A stretch of 64,000 nucleotides of DNA from Dama dama (Eukaryota > Chordata > Mammalia > Artiodactyla > Cervidae): positions 11,984,001 to 12,048,000 of the forward strand of contig NC_083681.1 in the NCBI RefSeq assembly GCF_033118175.1. Direction: 5' to 3'. The translations under genes and the position numbers were made by a program. Below the pieces are notes generated by a model that saw nothing but the letters and a program-made list of their open reading frames with translations, ran no database searches and was not told the origin of the DNA. Positions 1-10,328 of this stretch are shown here, one piece after another; the first letter of the stretch is position 1; each line of letters opens with the position of its first letter.

Positions 1-400
1 GCCTTGCTGGTTGTTTGGTGTGAGATGTGCTGCACTGGAGCTTTGACATGCCTTTCACAGACTGTCCAGTGTGTCCCCCTTCAACCCCCCAAGGTCCCTT
101 TCTGTCTTATCTGATTTCCTCATCATGAGGAGGCTTTTCTGAGTGTGGGGATCTCTCCTTACCATGAGGCTGTTGCCAGGGGTGCTGGTCCTTTTTCTGA
201 TTCCTCCTATTTTTTTTCTTTCTTTCATCCTATCTGGTTTACAAGGGCATTTTTCTTGCCCTTAAGGTGTCTGCAAATTATCCATTAATGTTCAGCAGGT
301 GCTCTGTGATAATGTGTTCCATTTGTACACGTATTCTTGGTCCATTCGTGATGAGAGACAAATTCCATATCCTCCTATTCTGCCATCTTGACTCCTCCCT
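1..400 (-). mobile_element. L1 5' UTR fragment (artiodactyl L1)
   Basis: Read on the minus strand, this begins near position 396 with the usual ruminant L1 start (GGAGTCAAGATGGCAGAATA) and runs through 5' UTR sequence to the left window edge. Only the 5' end is visible, so the rest of the L1 presumably lies outside the window. A 79-residue open frame across the start is UTR read as protein and is not a gene. The right boundary is uncertain by a few bases and I found no target-site duplication. Confidence 0.75.
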
Positions 401-612
401 CCACAAAAAGCATTTAAAGTGGCAGTCATAAAGAGGTTAGTGGAACTCAAGAGAAGAATGCTGTGGCATGAGAATTTCAGGAAAGAGATGGAAAATTGGG
501 GGAAAAAAAAGAAAACTAAACAAAGAAACAAAAGATAAAGAAAAATGAAGGAAAGCTGAAGAAAGCATAAGTTACCTGGAAGTCAAAGTAGTGAAAATTA
601 CTCAGAGTAGCA

Positions 613-650
613 AAAAATATATATATATATATATTATTTTTTTTTTTAAT
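613..650. repeat. (AT)n / T-rich low-complexity tract
   Basis: A short AT dinucleotide run is followed by a T run inside the old L1M sequence. No other signal is visible. Confidence 0.8.
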
Positions 651-1487
651 GAGAATAATTTAAAGGACTTCTGAGCAAACATCAAGTGTTCTAACATTCC
701 CATTATACAGGTTCCAAAAGGATAAAATAGAAAATGGTATAGAAATTAATTAAAGAAATAATGGTTGAAAACTTTCCTAACATGGGGCAGGAAACACATA
801 CCCAGCTCCAGGAAGCACAAAAATCCCAAATAAAACAAATACAAAGTGATTCACACACAGACATATCATAATCAAAATGGCACAAGCTAAAGAGAATTTT
901 AAAGGCACCAAGATAGAAATAATGTGTCATATACAAAGGAAACCCAGTACTATTATTAGCTTAATTGTTCTGCAGAAGCTTTACAGGTTATAAGGGGATA
1001 GCACAGTATATTAAAAGTGTTAAAAAAAAAAAAAAAAACCTTTAAAATCAAGACTACTCTATTTGGTGATGCTACTATTCAGATAAAGAAGAGGTAAACA
1101 GTTTCCCATAAATGCAAAAAACTAGGAATTTGTTACCACTAAACTAGACTAAGCAGAAAGGTTAAAGGGTCTTCTTCAAACAAAAAAGAAAAGGACATAA
1201 CTAGAAATTATTTTAAAAAATGAAAGAAAAATGTCACTTTTAGAGGCAAATATATTATAAAGAATCAATCACTTAAAAAGGAAGTATAAAGGTTAAAAGA
1301 CAAAGTCTTAAAACCAACTATCAAGTATACTATCAAGGGTGAAACAGATCACCAGCCTAGGAAAAAAAATTAAAAAAAAGAAAAAAAAGAAAAAAAAAAA
1401 AAAAAAAAACCAACTATCAGTGTAATGAGCAATTAAGGGACAGGCAAAGTAAAAAGATGTAAAATATGATATCAAAAACATAAACAG

Positions 1488-1698
1488 TGAGTGAAAGCAT
1501 TAGTCTCTCAGTTGTTTCCAACTATTCGTGACACCATAGACTGTAGCCTACCAGGCTTCTCTGTCCATAGTGTTCTCCAAGAAAGAATATTGGATTGATA
1601 GCCATTTCCTTCTCCAGGGAATCTTCTCAACCCAGGGATCAAACGTGGGTCTCCCATATTGCAGGCAGATTCTTTATCATCTGAGCCACCAGGGAATC
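1488..1698 (-). mobile_element. Bov-tA SINE
   Basis: On the minus strand the tRNA-Glu-like head (CCCTGGTGGCTCAG, with a B-box-like GTTTGATCC) precedes the Bov-A body (GGAGAAGGAAATGGC, GGCTACAGTC) and a CTTTCACTC tail. It is inserted in the old L1M. The element is non-autonomous and is thought to have been mobilised by BovB enzymes. The head is a degenerate pol III promoter, not a tRNA gene. Confidence 0.9.
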
Positions 1699-1740
1699 TC
1701 ATGTAATGTGAGAAGAAGGTATAAAAATGTAGTGCTTTTA

Positions 1741-2393
1741 TTTATTTATTTATTTTTTTATTTTTTTTTATTAGTTGGAGGCTAATTACTTCACAACATT
1801 TCAGTGGGTTTTGTCATACATTGATATGAATCAGCCATGGATTTACACGTATTCCCCATCCCGATCCCCCCTCCCACCTCCCTCTCCACCCGATTCCTCT
1901 GGGTCTTCCCAGTGCACCAGGCCCGAGCACTTGTCTCATGCATCCCACCTGGGCTGGTGATCTGTTTCACCATAGATAGTATACATGCTGTTCTTTTGAA
2001 ATATCCCACCCTCACCTTCTCCCACAGAGTTCAAAAGTCTGTTCTGTACTTCTGTGTCTCTTTTTCTGTTTTGCATATAGGGTTATCGTTACCATCTTTC
2101 TAAATTCCATATATATGTGTTAGTATGCTGTAACGTTCTTTATCTTTCTGGCTTACTTCACTCTGTATAAGGGGCTCCAGCTTCATCCATCTCATTAGGA
2201 CTGGTTCAAATGAATTCTTTTTAATGGCTGAGTAATATTCCATGGTGTATATGTACCACAGCTTCTTTATCCATTCATCTGCTGATGGGCATCTAGGTTG
2301 CTTCCATGACCTGGCTATTATAAACAGTGCTGCAATGAACATTGGGGTGCACGTGTCTCTTTCAGGTCTGGTTTCCTCAGTGTGTATGCCCAG
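1741..2393 (-). mobile_element. 5'-truncated artiodactyl L1 with target-site duplication
   Basis: On the minus strand this carries the end of L1 ORF2 (about 2100-2390, including the residues WIKKLWYIYTMEYYSAIKK) followed by the 3' UTR and a poly(A) read as poly(T) at the left end. The 11-base sequence TAGTGCTTTTA stands directly left (1730-1740) and right (2394-2404), which is a target-site duplication. It therefore inserted cleanly into the older L1M, whose sequence resumes on the right. Confidence 0.93.
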
Positions 2394-3809
2394 TAGTGCT
2401 TTTAGAATGCATTAAAACTTGAGTGACTATCAGCCTAAAACCAATAGCTATACATATATCAGTCACTATGCTGATAGTCATGGTGACCACAAACCAAAAA
2501 CCTACCATAGATACACAGAAATTAAACAGAAAGGTAGACAAATATAACTCTAGGGAAAAATCAAACAATAATGAAAATCTCTAAAAGAAAAAATGAACAG
2601 AAAAGAACACAAAATCAATCAGAAAATAATTTTTAAAATGGCAATAAGTACAGATCTATCAATAATTGTTTTTTTGCTCCAACTAAAGCAGCAGCGTGGC
2701 TGAATGGATTGAAAAGCTCACAATCCATCTACAAAAATCCTACAAGAGACTCTCTTTGGATCCAAACACACACACAAATTGAAAGTTAAAAGATGGAAGA
2801 AGATATTGCATAAAATGAAAAAAAAATGAAATAGTAATATTCAGATTAGAAGCAAATAGATTTTAAAACAAACACTGTAACAGCAAACAAAGGGAATCAC
2901 ATAACAATTAAGGTGGCAAATCAAGAAGACAACATAACATTTGGAATATTTAGGTACCCAACATAGGAACACCTACGTTTTTAAAGGGGAAGGGGAAATA
3001 GACAATACGATAATAGTATCTGAAGGGGAAAATAGACAATACGATAATAGTAAGGATTTCACCACCACACTTTTAAAAATGGATAGATCATCCAGACTAA
3101 AAATCACTGGACTTAAATTACAGTTTAGACCAGATGACTTTACCGAATGTTTAGAGAACATTCCATATGATGGGAAAAGGACAGTCTCTTCAATTAACAG
3201 TGTTTAAAAAAAAAGACAGCCATATGCAAAGAAAAGGCATGGACTACTACTTTATATCAAACATAAAAATTAACACAGAGTGGATTAAAGACTTAGATGT
3301 AAGACTATAAACTATAAAACTCCCAGAAGAAAACATTGGTGATAAGTTCCCTTATGTGGGTTTTAATGAGTTAATTGACCCCAAAAGCAAAGGTGTCAAA
3401 AAACAGGCAACTACTAGGACTATATCAAAGTAAATCACTTCTTCACAGCAATAGAACCATAAAGAAAATAAAAAAGCAAACTACGGAGTGGGAAAAAAAA
3501 ATATTTGCAAATCTTACATCTGATTAAAAGCTAATATCACTAAAATATCACTAAAATAAAACAAACCGTCCAATTAAAACTTGGGCAGAATAACTGAATA
3601 GACATTTTTCCAAAGAAGATATACAGATGGCCAACAGGTACATAAAAAGGTGTTCAACATCATAAATTATTAGGAAAATAGAAACCAAAACCATAATGAG
3701 AAAAATACTGTTTCATACCCATCTGAATGGCTATTATCAAAAAATAGAAAATAAGTGTTGGCAAGGATATGGGGGAAAGAGAACTCTTCTGCACTATAAG
3801 TGGGAATAC

Positions 3810-4014
3810 TGGAAAGACTCTGATCCTGGGAAAGACTGAAGGCAAAAGGAGAAGAGGGAGGCAGTGGATGACATGGTTAGACAGCATCACTGACTCAATG
3901 GACATGAATTTGAGCAAACTCCAGGAGACAGTTTAGGACAGAAGAGCCTGGTGTGCTGCAGTCCATGGGGTCACAAAGAGTTGGGCATGACATAGCGACT
4001 GAACAACAACAAAT
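3810..4014 (+). mobile_element. BovB (RTE) 3' end
   Basis: About 200 bases match the BovB 3' terminus: the CTGATCCTGGGAAAGACTGA block, the GGAGAAGAGGGAGGCAG block, the CTGGTGTGCTGCAGTCCATG block, and an ACTGAACAACAACAAA tail. It is 5' truncated and interrupts the 3' ORF2 part of the old L1M. Confidence 0.85.
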
Positions 4015-4263
4015 TAGTATTACCATATGAAAATCAGTGTGAAATTAGAAATTAGAACGATTGTAGGGTCCAAAAATTTCACTTCTGGGAACATATCCTA
4101 TGGTATGATAACATATAACAAACTTTAACAGATAACCTATCCTATTATGTTGAAGAGATAGCTGTACTCTCATGCTCATTGCAGACTTGCACAATAGCCA
4201 AGATATGGAAACAATCTAAGTGTTTGTCATCACATGAATGGATCAATAATATATGATATATAT

Positions 4264-4308
4264 GGGGCTTCCCTTATAGCTCAGTTGATAAATAATTGCC
4301 TGCATGAA
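4264..4308 (+). mobile_element. short tRNA-head fragment of a Bov-tA SINE
   Basis: About 45 bases match only the 5' head of Bov-tA (GGGCTTCCCTTATAGCTCAG through GCCTGCATGAA). The Bov-A body and tail are absent, and L1M 3' UTR continues on both sides. Confidence 0.65.
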
Positions 4309-4739
4309 ACATATGAAATACTATTCATCCTTTAAATAGGATGGAATCCTGTATTTGCAACATCATGAATGAACCTTAAGACTAAATAAAGTCAGTCAGA
4401 GAAAGACACCACTATTTGGTATCACTGATATGTGGAATTCACTTAAACAAAAACAAAAGTTAAACTCATAGAAACAGAGAGTATAAAGTGGTTGCCAAGG
4501 GCTAGTGGGAAAAAGAAATAGGAAGAGGTTGAAAAGGATACATGTTTTCAGTTATAAGATAAATTAGGTCTGAAGATCTACTTATAGCATGCTGATTATA
4601 GCTACTAACACTGCATTGTATATTTAAAATTCGTTAAGATAGCAAAACTTAAATGTTCTTACCAAAAAAAAAAGTAAATACTAAATATGTGAGGTGATAG
4701 ATTTTTTATTTGATGATGCAATCACTGTACAGTTTACAT

Positions 4740-4916
4740 TGTTGTTGTTGAGTCTCTAAATCATGTTCTACTCTTTTGTGACCCCATGGACTGTGGCCTG
4801 CCAGTCTCGTCTGTTCATGGGATTTTCCAAGTAAGAATACTAGACTGGGTTGCCATTTCCTCCTCGAATGGATCTTCCCAACCTAGGGAGAGTCTTTATC
4901 ACTGGGTCACCATTCA
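4740..4916 (-). mobile_element. Bov-tA SINE (degraded)
   Basis: A minus-strand copy with the (GTT)n-type tail at the left, the Bov-A body, and a tRNA-like head partly deleted at the right. It is inserted near the end of the L1M 3' UTR, which resumes at GTATGCATATATC. Confidence 0.85.
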
Positions 4917-5008
4917 CAGTGTATGCATATATCAAATCATCATGTCATGTACTTTGAATATTTTATAACTTTATTTGTCAATTATATCTCAATAAAGTTA
5001 AAAAAAAT

Positions 5009-5279
5009 TACCAACACCTTATTAGTTTATAGAAATATAAAAAATTATAAACTTAACATAATATGGTAAAAATCTAAAACAAGACTATTTTAATCTTCCA
5101 ATTATAATGTTATTTTATACAGTTTATGTATGTCATCAATGCGTTATAAGATAAAGATATATTTGTTTGAAAATAAATTTACTTTCCTTACATATAACAA
5201 GTATGCATTTTTTCAGTTTTGTCTTCCTTTTTCCATTTCATTGCAAAGATTTTATTTTGCTTAAATATGAAACTATTCA
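5009..5279. other. unclassified AT-rich sequence
   Basis: AT-rich DNA that directly follows the L1M tail. I recognise no repeat, gene or motif in it. Confidence 0.5.
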
Positions 5280-5420
5280 ACATTATTCATCAGATATTTA
5301 CTATGTGTCTGTCACTGCACTATGTGTTAGCACCAATTAGATAATTAAGGTAAGCTTCAGCATCTGATATTTAGAACTGGACAGTCTGAGAGTTAAGAAT
5401 TATAATAACTGGCTTAAAAA
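5280..5420 (-). mobile_element. L2 LINE 3' end (degraded)
   Basis: The text CAGATATTTACTATGTGTCTG...CACTGCACTATGTG is a decayed form of the reverse complement of the L2 3' terminus (TTTATTGAGCACCTACTATGTG in fresh copies). No coding part is visible. Confidence 0.45.
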
Positions 5421-6097
5421 TTAAATTTTAACTTGAATCCAAAAGTAATCAAACTCTCAGATTCGATTAAAAAGGAAAGGCCCATTCTGGTTAATGTGAT
5501 TTTTATTAATTAAGAAATCATTAAGGAATAACTAGATGAAATCCTACACCATAACTTTCCAAATTAATTTAAATCTCTAATCACATTCTGTTCTTACCAC
5601 TTGGGGCAAGTACCAGGTTCTGATTTGCATCCACCTGTATTTTGACATTTCATGTCCCATTAGTCATTCGGCTACTTTCTTTCCAAATGTTACTATGCCT
5701 AACTAAAATATATCACAATTTTATTTGTATATTTAGGTGTGAGTTTGTGTGTGCCATGCAAAATTACTTGAAGTTAACATTTGTACAAGACTTATTTTTA
5801 CCTGCAAAGAAAAAAAAAATCCATTTGCTTTAATCAATAATGTTGTTTATCTGCAATGTAAAAGTTATAGGACTCAATAATCTAGAATCAGCAGTTGCTG
5901 AATTATTACAGGAACTTCATTATACACAACATAAGTCCAGGTAGGACATTTCTTGAAGGTAGTGGTTATTTCTACTATCCATTCCATTGAGAAAGGGTTT
6001 AACCTGGGATAGAACATAAAAACCAGTGAGGTAGATCTTAAACTGGTGCAGATGTGGAAGAGAATCAGAAGTTGGGAGGATGAAGAAGGAGTGTTCC
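5421..6097. other. unclassified sequence
   Basis: AT-rich DNA without a repeat I can name. Short open frames at 5642-5833 and 5874-6110 have no recognisable domain and end in low-complexity sequence, so I do not call them genes. Confidence 0.5.
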
Positions 6098-6264
6098 ATG
6101 TTAGATGCACAATGGACTCACCTGGGAAGGTTTTAAAAAAATTACTGTTACATGGGCCTCACCCTCATGATATTGTTATTTAAGTTGTCTTGAGTGTTGG
6201 TTGGCTGAGATTTTTTAAAGTGGGATCAGTGATTCCAATGTGCAGCCAGAGTTAAGAACCATTT
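6098..6264 (+). mobile_element. MER5A (hAT-Charlie MITE)
   Basis: The left part resembles the MER5A head (TGCACAATGGACTCACCTGG) and the right part its end (GATTCCAATGTGCAGCCAGA, then GTTAAGAACCA). The length of about 167 bases is close to the usual 189. It is a non-autonomous DNA transposon fossil with no coding capacity. Confidence 0.75.
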
Positions 6265-6573
6265 ACTGATTTCAGGCAGTGGCCACAGCATGGGAAAGAC
6301 CAAGGACTGAAGGACATGTTTAAACACCTAAACATGTCACAGCTTGGGTCCAAGAAGACAGGAGGTAGCGGTGTGGAGAATGGAGGAAGCGGGCCCTTGC
6401 AGCAGGGGCAGAAGTGTGGCTGGACAGGCTGGACAGGCAGGACCCACAGGTGAGCTGGAAAGGGCATTTCTGTTGAACAGACAGACATTTCATGATTACC
6501 AGGTGGCAGGTTGATCCTGAACCAATTCCAGTCAGTTAGTATTAACTTTCTGTAGCTTATAATATACCACTAT
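6265..6573. other. unclassified sequence
   Basis: A moderately GC-rich stretch (6340-6470) lies between MER5A and a SINE. A 78-residue minus-strand frame here is Pro/Cys rich and shows no domain. Nothing else is recognisable. Confidence 0.4.
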
Positions 6574-6582
6574 CCACAATAA

Positions 6583-6895
6583 GGGATTCCTTCATAGCTC
6601 AGTTGGTAAAGAATCCTCTTGATGCAGGAGACCCTGGTTCGATCCCTGGGTCGGGAAGATGCGCTGAAGAAGGGATAGGCTACCCACTCCAGTATTCTTG
6701 GGCTTCCCATGTGGCTCAGGTGGTAAAGAATCTGCCTGTAATGCAGGAGACCTGGGTTAGATCCCTGGGTTGGGAAGCTCCCCTGGAGAAGGGAAAGACT
6801 ACCCACTCCAGTGTTCTGGCCTGGAGAATTCCATGGACTGTATAGTTCATGGGGTAGCAAAGAGTCAGACACGACTGAGCGACTTTCACTTTCAC
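6583..6895 (+). mobile_element. Bov-tA SINE with two tRNA-like heads
   Basis: The first head plus a partial body (6583-6709) is followed by a second complete head (from GGGCTTCCCATGTGGCTCAG) and Bov-A body ending in CTTTCACTTTCA. The 9-base sequence CCACAATAA flanks it at 6574-6582 and 6896-6904, so the two-headed unit moved as one element. B-box-like GGTTCGATCC is intact in the first head. Confidence 0.93.
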
Positions 6896-6904
6896 CCACA
6901 ATAA

Positions 6905-7728
6905 AATAGTTTGCAAACCATTTAAAAGGTAAATTTTAGCTAATTTGAGATGGTATCTAATAATGAATTGAGATTTATTAAATTTTCATTGAAATGCCTT
7001 GCCATTTCAGTATGGTAACAAATACTCCTTGCAAAGATAAAACAGTGTAGTTTGTATATGCAATGACACATGTCCCAATAGCAGAGAATGCAGTAAATTG
7101 TACATCTTAACTGAGGAATAATAAAAATTGAGTGGGTAGAATTTTTAATGGGCAACTGTAATGTCAATCAGTTGTTACATTTGCTTTCACAAGGTAAGCA
7201 AATCTATAATAAAAGTCTTTATTGTTTATCCTGATATTCACAGCTTAGATGGGGGAGTGTACATGGCCAGAAAGAAGAGATTAGAAAGAATTAGCTGGAC
7301 AAAAGCTTTATAGCTGCTTACAGTATCAATAAAATAAACATGAAATGTTAAATAAATAAAAAGTCCCACAGACACAGCACCAGATATCTGGGGAAAAGAT
7401 ATTAATATAGTGAAATAAATGGCTAGATCAGGTGAATTTCCATAAATGTTACTGCTTAAATGGCAATAAGAAGATACTTTATTTGAGGAGAAATGCTCAC
7501 AAATAGTGAAAATTTCTTGGTTGTTTACCCAGCATGTTTCCCAATGTCCAGCTCCTCCTAAGTACTGAGAATTATCTTCCATCAGCTTTCTTTTCCCCAC
7601 ATTTCTTGAGTGCTTCAGATGAAACTGACCCATGACCCAAGTACAAGAGGTGGACCTAGCTTTACTGAAGGCCAATAAGGATTATGCTGTTCAGTTCTCC
7701 AAGGAATTTGATTTAGAAAAAGTGGTTT
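6905..7728. other. unclassified sequence with a 145-codon frame
   Basis: No named repeat is visible. The minus strand holds an uninterrupted 145-codon frame from an ATG at 7675 to a stop at 7238. Its protein has a Cys/His-containing first half and a hydrophobic second half, but I recognise no family and the region lacks codon-level signs of selection that I can judge by eye. It could be a chance frame or decayed LTR sequence. Confidence 0.3.
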
Positions 7729-7730
7729 GA

Positions 7731-7774
<44 letters not shown>

Positions 7775-7846
7775 TTAATATTAAGAATATTAAGCTGCTA
7801 AGTTAAAAAAAAATATATATATATATATACACACACACATACACCA
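7729..7846. repeat. (TA)n microsatellite, then (TA)n(CA)n
   Basis: A run of more than 20 TA units (about 7731-7771) is followed by a short TTAATATTAAGAATATTAA palindromic patch. A second TA run (7812-7829) then turns into CA units (7830-7846). These are likely to vary in length between animals. Confidence 0.95.
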
Positions 7847-8052
7847 TTGGTTCTTGTCCTCATAAATCTGTTCAGGGGAAGCCACATAATCTTTATGTAA
7901 GGAAATTGTGCTAAAGATTCCATGTTATGAAGTGTCATTAAATTTCTTTAAACACCTATACCAGAGATGGTCTTGTTCCCTGTATGGATGTGTAGCTTAG
8001 AATTACTGTAGCCATTTTGAAAACCTGTGGAAATTTGTGTGTGGAGGAAGTT

Positions 8053-8685
8053 TGAAACCCAGTAGAACTCTGTGGGTTCATCTTGGGAACAAACCCCTCC
8101 AATCCTCATACTTCCTGATTGACTTTCTCCAGCTGCAAAGAATTGACTAAAATAGTTAATGATTAGAGAAGTGAGGGAAAGACAAAACAAAGGATAAACA
8201 TTAGAATAAGAAAAATGATGAAAGCTTAAACAAAAGTTCCACAATAAAACAGAATCAATAGAACTCTTAGCTCCTCCTCAAGGATATACATAATAATCTG
8301 ATCCAATCTTTGAGTTGCTCTGTAGAAGTTAAGACACCTATCCAGTGGAGAATGTTGAGTATATGCTAACCACAAGAACAGAGACTGCAGACTGGATGGA
8401 ACTAGAAGTTGATGACTGAGATTCCCAAAACATCATCCTGTTACAACACCATCAACCAATCAGAAGAAAGTTTTGGGTTACACTCTGTAACCCTCACCTC
8501 AAATGTTGCCTTTAAAACTCCTTCCCTGAAAGTCAAGAGGGAGTTTGGGTCTTTTGCACATCATCTGCCCATTCTCCTTGCTGGTGCCCAGCAAATAAAT
8601 GCTGTAGTTTCCTTCTCTCCTATTCAGCGTCACAGATTGATTTGACCGCATGTTAGGCAAGCTGATCCATGTTCGGTTTGGTAAT
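8053..8685 (+). mobile_element. solo LTR, family A (ERV-derived)
   Basis: The left end TGAAACCCAGTAGAACTCTG matches the starts of the three minus-strand LTRs at 38919, 41726 and 44009. Shared internal landmarks are GATGACTGAGATTCC, a CCAAT box in ATCAACCAATCAGA, a TTTAAAA TATA-like box (about 8511), GTTTGGGTCTTTTG, and an AATAAA signal at about 8595. No gag, pol or env sequence adjoins it. The family name is not known to me. The right boundary is approximate. Confidence 0.65.
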
Positions 8686-8732
8686 AAACTGACCTTATAA
8701 GAATGTATAGTAGAGATTCCCTTGACATTCCT

Positions 8733-9072
8733 GTGAAAGTGAAAGTAAAAGCTGCTCAATCTTGTCCAACTCTTTGCAACTCCAAGAACCATAGCCTGCC
8801 AGATTCCTCTGTCCATGCAAATCTCCAGGCAAGAATACTGGAGTAGGTAGTAGCCATTCCCTTCTCCAGGGGATCTTTCCAGCCCAGGGATCAAATCCAG
8901 GTCTCCTGCATTGCAGGAGGATTCTTTACTGTCTGAGCCACCAGAGAAGCCCAAGAATACTGCAGTGGGTAGCCTTTCCCTTCTCCAGAGGATCTTCCCA
9001 ACCCAGGAATTGAATCAGGCTCTCCTGCATTGCAGGTGGGTTCTCTACCAGCTGAGTTGCCAGGGAAGCCCC
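8733..9072 (-). mobile_element. Bov-tA SINE with two tRNA-like heads
   Basis: A minus-strand copy with a GAAAGTGAAAG tail at the left, a Bov-A body, one head ending near 8951, and a second partial body and head ending at AGGGAAGCCC. Imperfect flanking repeats CTTGACATTCCT (8721-8732) and CTAACATGCCT (9073-9083) look like a decayed target-site duplication. Confidence 0.9.
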
Positions 9073-9083
9073 CTAACATGCCT

Positions 9084-9369
9084 CCTGAGCTAAACTTTTA
9101 AAACATGGACCTTCCAGGCATATGTGTTGACAGGTCTTCTTTACTGTCTAAGTTATGTTTAATTGGTTTGTCTGACACTTGAAATAACAACAACAAAAAG
9201 GCTAAAAATTGTTTCAGGGAAAAGCAAATTCTGACTCTCTGTTGGATCTATTTATTTGACTTGTTTTTTGTTGATTTTGTTATTATAATCATATATTATG
9301 GCCTGCTTCAAAGAATCCCGCCTTTCTGCCTTTTACAGTAAAGTGTCTTTGTTCAGAAGCCTGTCCACC
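9084..9369. other. unclassified sequence
   Basis: I see no repeat family or coding signal. The right part may belong to the LTR that follows, because its left boundary is uncertain. Confidence 0.4.
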
Positions 9370-9650
9370 TGTAGTTGGCAGCAGAAGGAAGAAATTAACA
9401 CATCCCATGCTTGAGGCTTACCAATCTAGGAAATAGTTGCAAGATTAATGACCTTTTTGTTTCTTTACCTCCCCCATCTTTAATCTATAAAAGAACCTGG
9501 CATCCAGATCCTGATAAGATGACTATTTTGAGACATTAGTCTGCCATCTTCTTGGTCAGACAGCTTTCTGAATTAAGACTTATCTGTTACCTCAACTCCA
9601 ATTCATTGGCCTGTCACAAAGCAAGCAGAGTGAGCTTGGACTCGGTAACA
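9370..9650 (+). mobile_element. ERVL-like solo LTR
   Basis: It begins TGTAGTTGGCAGCAG, has a TATA box in CTATAAAAGAACC (about 9486), a degraded poly(A) signal in GAATTAAGAC (about 9572), and ends in ACTCGGTAACA, a 3' end typical of mammalian class III (ERVL) LTRs. No internal viral sequence adjoins it. The 5' boundary is a guess from the TG start. Confidence 0.55.
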
Positions 9651-10137
9651 AAATGACACCTAAGCTATCTAAGAAAAAGCAGTAGAGTTCATGGTTATGA
9701 CTTCCTACTTCCAAATTCTCTCTCTACTATGTTTACCTTATAGACTTCTTTTCTGAACAATCCTACCATAATTCAATTTGTCAACAGATTGAGTATTTGA
9801 TGTATTTTCCTCTTTTGCTAATACATTACCATAGAATTATGAATAAAACATAACACCTATCATTTCTTCTCAGTTCAAGTCCTAGTCCACAGTTATAGGC
9901 ATGTCTTGATCCAAGCCAGGGAATGCTACTTTTGGAGAGACTCATTTCTTTCAAAATTTGTTATTTTCCTTTTCATGGAGTTTAATTTGAAAATAATCCA
10001 AGAAGAAATTTCTTATTTGTCAAGTAATAAACATTTTGAGAGTTGCAACATTTTACTCTTTCAAACAATACACTGAGTTTTGATATTTTTTAAAGCAAAT
10101 ATGAGGAGTAAATCAAGATTATAATAAGGCTGAATTA
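9651..10137. other. unclassified sequence
   Basis: AT-rich sequence without a recognised element. Confidence 0.4.
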
Positions 10138-10146
10138 GGTTTCTTT

Positions 10147-10319
10147 GGGCTTCCCTGGTAGCTCAGCTGGTAAAGAATCTGTCTGCAATGTAGGAGAACC
10201 CGGTTCAAATTCTGGGATGGGAAGATACCCTGGAGAAGGAATAGGCTACCCACTCCTGAATTCTAGGGCTTCCCTAGTGGCTCAGTTGGTAAAGAATCCA
10301 CCTGCAATGCACTAGACCT
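10147..10319 (+). mobile_element. Bov-tA SINE cut off in its second tRNA head
   Basis: A first head (GGGCTTCCCTGGTAGCTCAG) and partial body are followed at 10266 by a second head that stops after GCACTAGACCT. The normal Bov-A body and tail are missing. Near-identical 9-base flanks, GGTTTCTTT (10138-10146) and GGATTCTTT (10320-10328), suggest that the tail-less form itself was integrated. Confidence 0.85.
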
Positions 10320-10328
10320 GGATTCTTT

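Larger units (their letters stand above)
405..5008 (+). mobile_element. old L1M element, multiply interrupted
   Basis: This is a heavily decayed plus-strand L1 of the old mammalian L1M/L1MA type. It contains an ORF1-like part (about 740-1480), the inter-ORF/endonuclease part (2405-2950), a 3' ORF2 part (3190-3810), and a 3' UTR that ends in an A-rich tail near 5008 after ATCTCAATAAAG. The middle of ORF2 (the RT core) is missing between roughly 3000 and 3200. Later insertions split it: Bov-tA at 1488 and 4740, a truncated L1 at 1741, a BovB end at 3810 and a SINE head at 4264. No reading frame survives. The left boundary is uncertain. Confidence 0.7.

Noticed and set aside
6583..6895. tRNA-like heads with B-box motifs (also in all other Bov-tA copies)
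   Set aside because: They are SINE heads derived from tRNA-Glu, cannot fold into a full tRNA, and continue into the Bov-A body, so they are not tRNA genes.
8733..9072. CRISPR-like array from repeated SINE blocks
   Set aside because: The repeats are two SINE heads and bodies, not short regular repeats with unique spacers, and the genome is mammalian.
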